Source: CAYFJO01 sp964343305
Lineage (GTDB): Bacteria > Planctomycetota > Planctomycetia > Pirellulales > Pirellulaceae
Direction of reading: 5' to 3'
Assembly: GCA_964343305.1 (NCBI GenBank)
Contig: CAYFJO010000098.1
Location: 1-28,202 of the forward strand
Length of the DNA: 28,202 nt
Made by a program: the position numbers and the translations under genes. The notes below the pieces were generated by a model. That model made no database searches, was not told where the DNA came from, and saw nothing but the letters and a program-made list of their open reading frames with translations. Below are positions 1 to 9,263 of this stretch, piece after piece; the stretch's first letter is position 1, and each line of letters starts with the position of its first letter.

Positions 1-17
1 CATGATGCTTCTCCTCT
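1..17 (-). promoter_or_regulatory. Ribosome binding site and ATG of a gene leaving the window (probable spoVR)
   Basis: On the minus strand AGGAG (15-11) is followed by seven bases and an ATG at 3-1. It lies directly after the TGA of the DUF444 gene (20-18), so a further same-strand gene starts with its ATG at the window edge. No coding sequence is visible beyond the start codon. In many bacteria the prkA and DUF444 genes are followed by spoVR, so SpoVR is the expected product; this is synteny inference only. Confidence 0.6.
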
Positions 18-1124
18 TCACTTGCCTTTGCCTAAAAACGTCTTGATCGAATCGTAAATGGCTTCCTTGTCCGCGATCTCTGAAAGGACGAGGTTCTCTT
101 GCTTGTCACCGTAGCGGCCTTCCAGAAAATGGAGGTACTCACCGCTGCCGTAGGGACTTTCGACCTGGCCGTAGCAATACAAATTGCAGCGCGGCAGAAT
201 CCGGTCGCTCAGCATTTGCAACGCGAGCTGGCTGTCTTCTCCCCAGTTGTCGCCATCGGAAAACTGAAAGCAGTATATGTTCCACTCGTCGGGGCTGAAC
301 GATTGATCGATCAAGTCCGCGCACACTTTGTACGCCGAACTGATTCGTGTGCCGCCGCTTTCGCGCGTGTGGTAAAACGTATGCTCGTCGACTTCTTTGG
401 CGGCCGCGTCGTGAATGATATACCGCCGCTCGACACCGTCGTATTGACTGCGCAGCCACGTGTCGATCCAGAACGACTCGGTCCGCACAATACTCTTTTG
501 GTCGTCTGTCATCGACCCGGAAACGTCCATCATGTAAATGATCGCAGCGTTCGCCTCCGGTTCGTCGACCGTTTGCCAACTTCGATAACGCTGGTCTTCC
601 TTCATCGGGATGACGCGCGGGCGGATGAAATTGTAGGTACCTTCGGAGACCTGCCGGCGCAACGCCTCGACGTAGGTCCGTTTGAAGTGACGCAACGACT
701 CCGGTCCCGTCCGGCGGACGCTGTTGTAACGTGACTTCTCCTGTTTAATGTTGGACATTCCCTTCGGCTCGATGCGTGGAAGTTCCAACTCATCGGCCAG
801 GATTTCGGCCAGTTCTTCGAGTGAAATCTCAACTTCCAGCACGTGACCGGCGGGATCGCTGCCGGCTTGTCCGACTCCATCACCGTCATCATCACCGCGA
901 GCGATCGGTTGCCCAACTTCACCATCACCTTGTCCGACACCACCTTGGTTTTTGCCATAGCGAAAATGAGGGACATCGAGTTGCGGCACGGGAATGCTGA
1001 CCAAGTCGCGCCCTTTGCGGCCAATCATTTCGCCGTGGGTAACGTATTTCTTCAAGTTCTCGCGGATTTTGCCGCGCACAATCTGCTTGAAGCGATTCGC
1101 GTCTTGATCAATCTTCATTACCAT
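18..1124 (-). CDS. DUF444 (YeaH/YhbH) family protein, VWA-like
   Basis: A protein of 368 residues (366 if the second in-frame ATG at 1118 is used) matching the DUF444/YeaH/YhbH family. The N-terminus is basic, residues 57-92 form a Gly/Asp-rich linker, and a helical segment near 100-115 precedes a C-terminal von Willebrand A-like fold. The metal-site motif DVSGS is at residues 200-204, with further conserved segments rich in SGGT and FQFSDGDN. The family is usually encoded beside the PrkA kinase and linked to stress and stationary-phase responses; the biochemical role is not settled. Here it is downstream of prkA but separated from it by a four-helix-bundle gene. Its start lies in a 7-bp repeat block, with an AAGGA element about 11 bases upstream of the first ATG. 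A strong ribosome binding site for the next gene starts right at its stop. Confidence 0.93.
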   Translation of the reverse strand: MVMKIDQDANRFKQIVRGKIRENLKKYVTHGEMIGRKGRDLVSIPVPQLDVPHFRYGKNQGGVGQGDGEVGQPIARGDDDGDGVGQAGSDPAGHVLEVEISLEELAEILADELELPRIEPKGMSNIKQEKSRYNSVRRTGPESLRHFKRTYVEALRRQVSEGTYNFIRPRVIPMKEDQRYRSWQTVDEPEANAAIIYMMDVSGSMTDDQKSIVRTESFWIDTWLRSQYDGVERRYIIHDAAAKEVDEHTFYHTRESGGTRISSAYKVCADLIDQSFSPDEWNIYCFQFSDGDNWGEDSQLALQMLSDRILPRCNLYCYGQVESPYGSGEYLHFLEGRYGDKQENLVLSEIADKEAIYDSIKTFLGKGK

Positions 1125-1156
1125 TTGGTCATTTGTCCTTGGTCACTTGTCATTGG
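1122..1156 (-). repeat. Heptamer tandem repeat block A (3' flank of four-helix-bundle gene)
   Basis: Five degenerate 7-bp units in strict register at 1122, 1129, 1136, 1143 and 1150. On the minus strand they read like CCAATGA, CAAGTGA, CCAAGGA, CAAATGA and CCAAATG. The block supplies the last codons and stop of the four-helix-bundle gene and the start region of the DUF444 gene. Confidence 0.85.
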
Positions 1157-1520
1157 TTTCGTCGCGACCAATTGACTTTAAGTAGGCGTTTAGTTTGGGG
1201 CCCAACTCGTCGAGGATTGCTCGCACTCGGTCAACTTGTTCTGGGGTGATCAGTTTTCTCCTGAATGTTCGCCTTAGCCAATGTCGTGTTTCGTACAACG
1301 AGCCGCGTGCCATCTTTACGAATCGTTTGTTGTCTTTGTAGCTTCCGCGTCCTGTTCCTTCGGCAATATTTGCGCCGACACTATCTGCGGAACGAATAAT
1401 TTGCTTTCCGACGGTATCTCGAGCAACGGAATTCCAGGACTGAACAAGTTCCCAAATCTCATCAGCCAGTTCCTCTGACAATTGGTAGACCCGCAACTCC
1501 TCAAATCCAACGCTTCCCAT
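1143..1520 (-). CDS. Four-helix-bundle protein (S23 / rRNA intervening-sequence family)
   Basis: A 125-residue, mostly helical protein. It has the family hallmarks: an early FEELRVYQLS-like segment, an IIRSADSVGANIAEG core (about residues 41-55), and a following G-S/Y-K-D-N-KRF-x-x-ARGS-x-E segment. These match the four-helix-bundle proteins first seen in intervening sequences of 23S rRNA genes and later found as stand-alone genes; the function is unknown. AAGGA seven bases before the ATG supports the start at 1520. That element and the last codons (including the TGA) fall inside flanking 7-bp repeats. The gene lies between prkA and DUF444 on the same strand, where no such gene is normally expected, suggesting insertion of a small mobile or amplifying unit. 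Confidence 0.9.
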   Translation of the reverse strand: MGSVGFEELRVYQLSEELADEIWELVQSWNSVARDTVGKQIIRSADSVGANIAEGTGRGSYKDNKRFVKMARGSLYETRHWLRRTFRRKLITPEQVDRVRAILDELGPKLNAYLKSIGRDETNDK

Positions 1521-1528
1521 TAAATGAG

Positions 1529-1556
1529 TCCTTGGTCACTCGTCCTTTGTCATTTG
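1529..1556 (-). repeat. Heptamer tandem repeat block B (5' flank of four-helix-bundle gene)
   Basis: Four 7-bp units in register at 1529, 1536, 1543 and 1550. On the minus strand they read CAAATGA, CAAAGGA, CGAGTGA, CCAAGGA. The last unit supplies the AAGGA ribosome binding site of the four-helix-bundle gene. Together with block C it forms a long inverted repeat. Confidence 0.85.
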
Positions 1557-1577
1557 CCATGCGACCGAGCCTCTTCA

Positions 1578-1612
1578 CAAATGACAAATGACCAGTGACA
1601 AATGACAAAACA
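1578..1612 (+). repeat. Heptamer tandem repeat block C, inverted relative to block B
   Basis: Five 7-bp units at 1578, 1585, 1592, 1599 and 1606 read CAAATGA, CAAATGA, CCAGTGA, CAAATGA, CAAAACA on the plus strand, the opposite sense to blocks A and B. Bases 1578-1592 pair with 1542-1556 (14 of 15), giving a hairpin with a 21-nt loop between the prkA stop and the four-helix-bundle gene. Confidence 0.85.
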
Positions 1613-3667
<2,055 letters not shown>

Positions 3668-4394
3668 CATCCGGCTCCTCATTATCCGTTTGCGGAACAT
3701 GTCCTGTGTCCCACAACCAGCTAGTTATAAAATTGAGTTTCGAATTTCGGATTGGTTCGACTGTACTCAGGTCCCTTTCGCAAACGTCACACCAAAGTCA
3801 GTTCGCACGATCCTTTCAAAGTTCTTTGCATTGCGCATCAAAAAACCGTTGTTGCGCAGCACCAGGCGCACTTCGTATCGAAGCGTTTCGAAGTGAAGCG
3901 CGCAGCAACACAAGCATCTGAACCACGGGGGGCAACTAAAAACACAATCAACCCTGAAGTGCTTTCAGCAAAAGTCCAAAGAGAACTGGACCAGATGCGA
4001 GCATTCCGCCGAAAGAGCCGCGCGATAAAAGTTGGAAAAGAGCGTGGTCCGAGGCAAGGATTCGGGAGCGGGTGGGGAACTTCCTGTTCCTCACAGTGTT
4101 TAAGAATCAGGCGTCGTATGCCCGTCCCTAAAGCCTCTCCTACATCTGTAAGTATTCTTCAAAAAGCACATTGAGGCAATAGAAACTTTTCCAAAGATTT
4201 CCGGCTTATGCAGACTTTCTTATCGATCGTTCATTTGCGCGACCAAGCGAAACAGTGCCTTGAAACGTGGTCGACATGAACGCCGATGAGATCAGATTGA
4301 CTCTTCAATTCGCGCAAAAAACAAGTCGGGTTGCGACGAAAGTCAAGATTCTGCCGCCCGGAATTAGCCACGATGGGGAATGTTGCCGTGGCAG
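3668..4394. other. Gene-poor stretch upstream of prkA
   Basis: About 730 bases with no convincing gene. Several plus-strand open frames exist (the longest 3752-4174) but have unlike-protein composition and no recognisable motif. A TATAAC hexamer on the minus strand (3724-3729) is a weak candidate -10 element for prkA without a clear -35. A 9-bp stem with one G-T pair is at 4072-4094. The prkA promoter and the 3' end of the receiver gene transcript must lie here. Confidence 0.6.
4072..4094. repeat. Stem-loop in the prkA upstream region
   Basis: GTGGGGAAC (4072-4080) and GTTCCTCAC (4086-4094) pair over nine positions with one G-T pair, around a 5-base loop. No T-run follows on either strand, so a terminator is not indicated. 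Role unknown. Confidence 0.45.
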
Positions 4395-4817
4395 TTACGA
4401 ATTCGTTGCGGATACCAGCCGCTGCACACTCTCGATCAAACGATCCATCGCAAACGGCTTACGAATATAGTCGTCCACGCCAAGCATTTCCGCGTACGCT
4501 TTATGACGACTCCCCTCATTGGCAGTAATCATAATAACCCGAAGAGGGGTCGGGCGCGTGCGGCGGAGTTTTTCGAGAACCAAGAAACCGCTGCGCTTTG
4601 GCATCATCATGTCCAGAATTACCAGATCGGGATCTTCCCGCTCGGCCATCGCCAGCCCTTGGTTCCCGTCCCTGGCAACCAACACCTGGAACTTCTTCGA
4701 TTCCAGTGCATATCGGATGGATTCGACGATTTCGTCATCGTCGTCGACGATCAAGACGCGTTTAGTTAACGAATTATCTTCTGCTTGTTCGTCGTCTGCT
4801 AAGTTATCGTTCGGCAT
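4395..4817 (-). CDS. Stand-alone response regulator receiver protein
   Basis: A 140-residue single-domain receiver (CheY/PilH-like). The acidic cluster DDDD at 25-28, phospho-acceptor Asp69 in LVILDMMMPKRSG, Thr98 in MITAN and Lys120 in RKPF are all present, so the phosphorylation site looks intact. There is no DNA-binding or enzymatic output domain; an acidic 15-residue N-terminal tail precedes the domain. Such proteins pass phosphate within a relay or bind a partner. No histidine kinase is visible in the window, so the partner is unknown. The gene is divergent from the exonuclease-like gene, with about 270 bases between starts. Confidence 0.93.
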   Translation of the reverse strand: MPNDNLADDEQAEDNSLTKRVLIVDDDDEIVESIRYALESKKFQVLVARDGNQGLAMAEREDPDLVILDMMMPKRSGFLVLEKLRRTRPTPLRVIMITANEGSRHKAYAEMLGVDDYIRKPFAMDRLIESVQRLVSATNS

Positions 4818-5084
4818 ATCAACAGCATCCTAAAGCTCATTCCCTAAGTCTGTGAGTGACCGCGGCCTGAGAGGAAACTCTGTTCATCAAGGCTTGCCTT
4901 ATAGAACTAGCGAACAAACCACATTTTTGCAAGCGACCCAGCGAAGATTGGTGGCCGAAACTAAGGATTCGTCAGTGAAAAGACCGATTGACGAGCTAAG
5001 CCCTTGATTCACAATGGTGGTTTGGCTAATGCGGTCGCCATCCGATCCCCACCCGCGACCATCGATTCCATATCGAGAATGTTG

Positions 5085-5777
5085 ATGTATTTGTTTTTGC
5101 AAACTCAAACCACAGTCCGCCCCGACGACTGGGACTATTCTACGGAAGAACTGTTTACGTGGCCGCGACTCGTGCAACTGGCATGGTTGCACATGGACTC
5201 ACGCGCAAATCTGCTCGAAGAAGGCTGTGACGTGATCCAACCAGAGGGCTTTGACATCCCACACGACGCGGTCGAACTCCACGGCATCACAACGATGCAA
5301 GCGGTGACAAACGGAAGTCGCCTGGTCGACGTCTTGATTGATTTGGCGGAGGTCATTGACGAGTCCAAGATCGTTGTCGCCCACGACGTCGATTTTCATT
5401 CTACAGTCCTCTTCGCGGAATACAAACGCGAAAACATCCCCACCGCATTTGATCGCAAACCCAAGGTGTGCACATTACGCGAGTCCAGCGAGCTGCGCGA
5501 AACGAAAATCAACGATTCACAAGCCGACAATCCTAGCGAGGACGATTCACAAGCTGACAATTCTGGCGAGGACGGTTCTCAAGCAGACGAATCACAAGGC
5601 GACCCCGATACGAACAACGAAGCAAGTAAAGTTCGGCCGGGATCCATAGCTGAGTTGCACAACGTGTTGTTTGAAGAACAAATCGAAGACAACCAAGACG
5701 CCGCGAACAATGTCCGGGCATGTGCAAAGTGTTTCTTTGAACTAAGAAGACGCGGTGTCGTGAATGCGATGTTTTGA
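5085..5777 (+). CDS. DnaQ-like exonuclease-fold protein lacking catalytic residues
   Basis: A 230-residue protein resembling stand-alone DEDDh 3'-5' exonucleases: WPRLVQLAWL (26-35), PEGFDIP and HGITT (53-70), VVAH...F (97-104), VCTL (128-131), ELHNVLFEE (190-198) and ACAKCFFELRRRGV near the end. However, the residues normally binding metal and activating water are changed: FDTETTG-type motif I reads FLQTQTT (Gln6, Gln8), the motif II Asp is His105, and motif III has Gln204 and Asn209 instead of His and Asp. A Ser/Asp/Gln-rich 10-residue repeat is inserted at about 144-173. It probably retains the fold but not nuclease activity. Start 5085 is chosen because GAGA lies six bases upstream; ATGs at 5079 and 5004 are alternatives. 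It converges on gnd with a 21-bp gap. Confidence 0.8.
   Translation: MYLFLQTQTTVRPDDWDYSTEELFTWPRLVQLAWLHMDSRANLLEEGCDVIQPEGFDIPHDAVELHGITTMQAVTNGSRLVDVLIDLAEVIDESKIVVAHDVDFHSTVLFAEYKRENIPTAFDRKPKVCTLRESSELRETKINDSQADNPSEDDSQADNSGEDGSQADESQGDPDTNNEASKVRPGSIAELHNVLFEEQIEDNQDAANNVRACAKCFFELRRRGVVNAMF
5514..5603 (+). repeat. 30-bp tandem repeat, three units, within the exonuclease-like gene
   Basis: Units at 5514-5543, 5544-5573 and 5574-5603. The first two are nearly identical, the third diverged. They encode DSQADNPSED, DSQADNSGED and GSQADESQGD, an acidic low-complexity insert between motifs II and III of the fold. Confidence 0.85.
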
Positions 5778-5798
5778 AGTCGCCAACTGCAAGGATAA

Positions 5799-7292
5799 CT
5801 AGTCAGCCGGCTCTTTGCGTTCACGTATCCAGTCGGTGTGAAACGGCTCGCCGCCGACTTCTGTTTGGTACGTATGGGCACCGAAATAATCTCGTTGTGC
5901 TTGCAGCAAGTTCGCGGGCAGCCGCCGCCGCCGATAACTGTCATAGTAGGCGAGTCCGGCGCTAAACGCGGGAACGGGCAAGCCCGTTTGAGTGGCCACG
6001 CTGACGACGCTTCGCCAAGCATCCTGGGCGTTATGGACCGCAGCTGTAAAGTAAGGATGCAACAAAAGATTCTCCAGATTCGGATTCTCGTCGAATGCTT
6101 CCTTGATGCGATCGAGAAATTGGGCGCGGATGATACAGCCACCTCGCCACAGCAATGCGCAGTCGCCGTAATTCAAATCCCAATTGTGTTCCTTCGCCGC
6201 GTATTGCAGTTGCACGAAGCCTTGGGCATAGCTGCAAATCTTCGACGCGTACAGAGCCTGTCGGACCTTCTCGATGAACTCTTGCTTGTCGCCGGCGTTG
6301 GCCGAACCGTTGTTGGATTCCGGTCCTTGCAGCACTTCGCTGGCGCGGACGCGTGCTTCCTTCTGAGCGGAAATGCTGCGAGCATAAACGGCCGTCGTCA
6401 CTAACGTGCTGGGCACGCCCAAATCCAGCGCCAATTGACTCATCCATTTGCCAGTACCCTTCGCTCCGGCCGTGTCCAGAATCTTGTCGACCAAATACGC
6501 ATCGCCGTCCTTGACGCTAAAGATGTCTCGTGAGATCTCAATGAGATAGCTTTGCAATTCGCTGCGATTCCACTGGTCAAACACATCATAAAGCTCGTCA
6601 TTCGAGAGACCCAATGCCTGGCTCAGCATCAAGTACGCTTCGCAGATCAATTGCATATCGCCGTATTCGATGCCGTTGTGGACCATTTTTACATAGTGCC
6701 CGGCACCGCGAGAACCAACCCATTCACAACATGGAATATCATCATTCGGTCCCACCTTGGCCGCGATGGATTGAAAGATGTCCTTGATCAGCGGCCAGGC
6801 AGCAGGACTCCCGCCCGGCATCATGCTCGGTCCGAGCCGTGCTCCTTCTTCGCCGCCAGAAACGCCGGCACCAACAAACAGCAGGCCCTTCGACTCGACA
6901 TATTTCGTGCGACGTTCGGTGTCGCGAAAATGCGTGTTTCCGCCATCGATAATGACGTCGCCAGGCGACAACGCGTTAATCAATTGGTCGATTACCGCGT
7001 CGGCGGCCGAGAATTCGGGATAAAGTTCGTCCTTCTGTGCCGGCACGGCGTCGCCGGACTTGATCATTAGCATGACTTTGCGCGGCGGTTTGAGGGCGGC
7101 AACCAACTCGCCCAACGAGTGTGTGCCGACAATGTTCTTCCCTTGAACATCGTCTCGGTTGACGAACTCGTCGACCTTGCTGGTCGTTCGATTAAAGACG
7201 GCCACGTGATATCCGTGGTCTTCCATATTGAGGACCAGGTTCTGGCCCATTACGGCAAGGCCCATCAGGCCAATGTCACTTTGTTCAGTCAT
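5799..7292 (-). CDS. gnd: 6-phosphogluconate dehydrogenase, decarboxylating
   Basis: A 497-residue enzyme, a little longer than the usual 468-490, that oxidises and decarboxylates 6-phosphogluconate to ribulose 5-phosphate with NADP+ in the pentose phosphate pathway. The N-terminal Rossmann motif GLMGLAVMGQNL (8-19) and NRTTSK, the substrate loop VGAGVSGGEEGARLGPSMMPGGS (140-162), and the catalytic Lys202 with HNGIEYGD following are all present. A C-terminal helical domain contains GTGKWMSQLALDLGVP. The gene starts 12 bases after the upstream kinase gene ends, so the two are very likely co-transcribed. The Shine-Dalgarno element is weak (GAGAAT just before the ATG), consistent with expression as the second gene of an operon. 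Confidence 0.97.
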   Translation of the reverse strand: MTEQSDIGLMGLAVMGQNLVLNMEDHGYHVAVFNRTTSKVDEFVNRDDVQGKNIVGTHSLGELVAALKPPRKVMLMIKSGDAVPAQKDELYPEFSAADAVIDQLINALSPGDVIIDGGNTHFRDTERRTKYVESKGLLFVGAGVSGGEEGARLGPSMMPGGSPAAWPLIKDIFQSIAAKVGPNDDIPCCEWVGSRGAGHYVKMVHNGIEYGDMQLICEAYLMLSQALGLSNDELYDVFDQWNRSELQSYLIEISRDIFSVKDGDAYLVDKILDTAGAKGTGKWMSQLALDLGVPSTLVTTAVYARSISAQKEARVRASEVLQGPESNNGSANAGDKQEFIEKVRQALYASKICSYAQGFVQLQYAAKEHNWDLNYGDCALLWRGGCIIRAQFLDRIKEAFDENPNLENLLLHPYFTAAVHNAQDAWRSVVSVATQTGLPVPAFSAGLAYYDSYRRRRLPANLLQAQRDYFGAHTYQTEVGGEPFHTDWIRERKEPAD

Positions 7293-7304
7293 ATTCTCAC
7301 TTCG

Positions 7305-8390
7305 TCAACGTTGAATTCGCGCCGAACCACCTTCGGCAAATGCTTCGACCTGTGGTAGCTTCGACATGGTCGTATCGCCGGGACAAGTCGCGACCAATGC
7401 GCCATGTGCCCAGCCAAGTCGCACGGCTTGCTCGCCGGATGAACCTTTCATCAATCCGTAAAACAATCCGGATGCAAATGCGTCGCCACCACCAACGCGG
7501 TCGAGGACGTCGAGTTCGCATTGCGGAGCAATATGCGTCTCGCCATTGATCCAGGCCACCGCACTCCAACTGTGCCGGCTGGTCGAGTGCACTTCACGTA
7601 AGGTTGTCGCCACGACTTTGACGTGCGAATGCATTTTGGTCACTTCATCGATCATTCCCAAGAACGCACTCGGATCGAGCTTCGACGTCTTGGTGACATC
7701 CTGGCCTGTGACACCCAACCCTTTTTGCAGATCTTCCTCGTTGCCCACCAACACATCTACGTGCTCGACAATGCGACGGACGGTTTCCTGCGCGCCATCC
7801 AGCCCTCCTGCGATACTCCACAGTTTTTCGCGGAAGTTCAGGTCAAACGAAGTCACCGCGCCGGCGGCTTTCGCGGCCTTCATGCCTTCGATGATCACTT
7901 CTGGCGTGGTGGGTGAAAGCGCGGCAAAAATTCCGCCGCTGTGGAACCAGCGAACGCCGCCGGCAAAAATCTCGTCCCAGTCAAAGTCGCCGGGCTTCAA
8001 CTGCGCGGCGGCTTCGTCCGAGCGGTTGTAAAACACAATCGGTGCCCGAGTACCATGGCCACGATCACTGTAAACCGTGGCCATGTTTGGGCCATTGACG
8101 CCGTTGTGTTCGAATCTCTTGAAAATCCCTTTGACGCCCATGGCCCGAACGCGTTCGCAAATCAGGTCGCCGATTGGATAGTCGACCATCGCGGTGATGA
8201 TTCCGGTGTTCATGCCGAAACAATCGGATAGGTTTGCCGCGCAGTTGAACTCCCCGCCGCTAACATGAAGGTGGCAAGTGTTTGCTTTGTGAAACGGAAT
8301 CTGGCCAGGGTCGACTCGGTGAACCATCGCACCAAGCGCCGCGAAATCAAGCGACCCTCGTGCGGGAATGTTAAGTCCATTGTCAGACAT
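7305..8390 (-). CDS. kdgK: PfkB-family sugar kinase, probable 2-keto-3-deoxygluconate kinase
   Basis: A 361-residue ribokinase/PfkB-family kinase. The glycine-rich N-terminal substrate segment HVSGGEFNCAANL, the SFDLNFREKLW stretch typical of KDG kinases, the VLVGNEEDLQ segment and the PfkB signature DRVGGGDAFASG with catalytic Asp303 are visible. KDG kinases make 2-keto-3-deoxy-6-phosphogluconate from KDG, which arises from uronic acid and pectin/alginate-type breakdown; substrate choice here is inferred. It is the first gene of a two-gene unit with gnd. The intergenic region with the divergent sigma factor gene is about 270 bases and should hold the promoters of both. Confidence 0.85.
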   Translation of the reverse strand: MSDNGLNIPARGSLDFAALGAMVHRVDPGQIPFHKANTCHLHVSGGEFNCAANLSDCFGMNTGIITAMVDYPIGDLICERVRAMGVKGIFKRFEHNGVNGPNMATVYSDRGHGTRAPIVFYNRSDEAAAQLKPGDFDWDEIFAGGVRWFHSGGIFAALSPTTPEVIIEGMKAAKAAGAVTSFDLNFREKLWSIAGGLDGAQETVRRIVEHVDVLVGNEEDLQKGLGVTGQDVTKTSKLDPSAFLGMIDEVTKMHSHVKVVATTLREVHSTSRHSWSAVAWINGETHIAPQCELDVLDRVGGGDAFASGLFYGLMKGSSGEQAVRLGWAHGALVATCPGDTTMSKLPQVEAFAEGGSARIQR

Positions 8391-8562
8391 GGTTTAAGAA
8401 TCTCAAAAAGAATACGTGGAACTGCAAAAACGCTAGTGGAATTCATCAGTTTAGTGGTCGGCGTTTATGCAGGCAATGTGGCGAGAAGGTATGCTAGGTC
8501 CGCGCCATTAAGATGTTCGTAGATGGCACTCGCCGCGGGCGTCTAAGAAGACGTTAAACACC

Positions 8563-8584
8563 GCGCAAGGGTCGAGGCTTGCGC
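8563..8584. repeat. Perfect 7-bp inverted repeat between kdgK and the ECF sigma gene
   Basis: GCGCAAG (8563-8569) and CTTGCGC (8578-8584) form a perfect stem with an 8-base loop. It lies about 75 bases before the sigma factor start. No T-run follows, so it may be an operator or leader structure rather than a terminator. Confidence 0.5.
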
Positions 8585-8659
8585 CGCAATTTGTCTGTAA
8601 CGATTTCCGCCCTGGCCCGTCATACTTACAGAAGCCAATAGATCGATCGGTAAACGGAC

Positions 8660-9220
8660 GTGGGAACGAACGGCAAACCCAAGAATCGACGCAAATGGGT
8701 GATCGCAGCTCTCGAAGAATTCGAGAGTCGTCTGACCACCTATGCTGCGCGGCTGTTGGGCGACGAAGACCTGGCTCGCGACGCGGTTCAGCACACTTTT
8801 CTGAAACTGTGCGACCAATCGCCCGACGAGTTGGATTCGCGTCTCGCCGCCTGGTTGTACACCGTTTGCCGAAACAAATCGCTGGACTTGTTGCGAGCCG
8901 GCGGTCGAAGCGAATCGCTTGACGACGATGACCTCGAACCGGCCGGTCGCGAGCATGATCCCGCGGATGTGGTTGAGCACGATGATTTGCACGAGTGTCT
9001 GCGACAACTAGTGGCAACGCTCCCGTCGGCTCAGCGAGAAGCGATCGTTCTGTGGCAAGCTGGATTTACGTACCGCGAGATCGGCGACATCACCAATCGC
9101 AGCGAAGGCGCGGCGCGAGTCCTCGTGCATCGCGCGTTGACCACGCTTCGAGAACATCCGTGGACGCGCCGATTGCTGGAAGAAGAGTCGTTTAACGGCA
9201 AACCAAAGGCGACTGCGTAA
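8660..9220 (+). CDS. ECF-type RNA polymerase sigma factor
   Basis: A 186-residue sigma-70 family protein with region 2 (about residues 20-80, including GDEDLARDAVQHTFLKL and WLYTVCRNKSLDLLR) and region 4 (about 110-165, LPSAQREAIVLWQAGFTYREIGDITNRSEGAARVLVHRAL), joined by an acidic linker. There is no region 1 or 3, as expected of an ECF factor. The start is a GTG placed directly after an in-frame stop; an in-frame GTG at 8699 is possible. The next gene begins 43 bases downstream and has an anti-sigma-like N-terminus and a membrane helix, so the pair probably works as a sigma factor and its membrane regulator. The activating signal and target promoter are not evident. Confidence 0.92.
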   Translation: MGTNGKPKNRRKWVIAALEEFESRLTTYAARLLGDEDLARDAVQHTFLKLCDQSPDELDSRLAAWLYTVCRNKSLDLLRAGGRSESLDDDDLEPAGREHDPADVVEHDDLHECLRQLVATLPSAQREAIVLWQAGFTYREIGDITNRSEGAARVLVHRALTTLREHPWTRRLLEEESFNGKPKATA

Positions 9221-9263
9221 AACTTTTGTAGTGCGGACGCACAATTTCAATAGCGAGACAAAC

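Noticed and set aside
3833..3860. Possible hairpin from two TGCGCA palindromes
   Set aside because: Each copy is itself palindromic and only six bases long, so pairing at this spacing is expected by chance.
3752..4174. 140-codon plus-strand frame in the gene-poor region
   Set aside because: Residue content (Arg/Ser/Lys-rich, few hydrophobics in pattern) does not look like a protein, there is no ribosome binding site and other frames there are equally open.
8508..9017. Minus-strand frames opposite the ECF sigma factor
   Set aside because: They overlap regions 2 and 4 of a clear sigma factor and have shadow-type composition.
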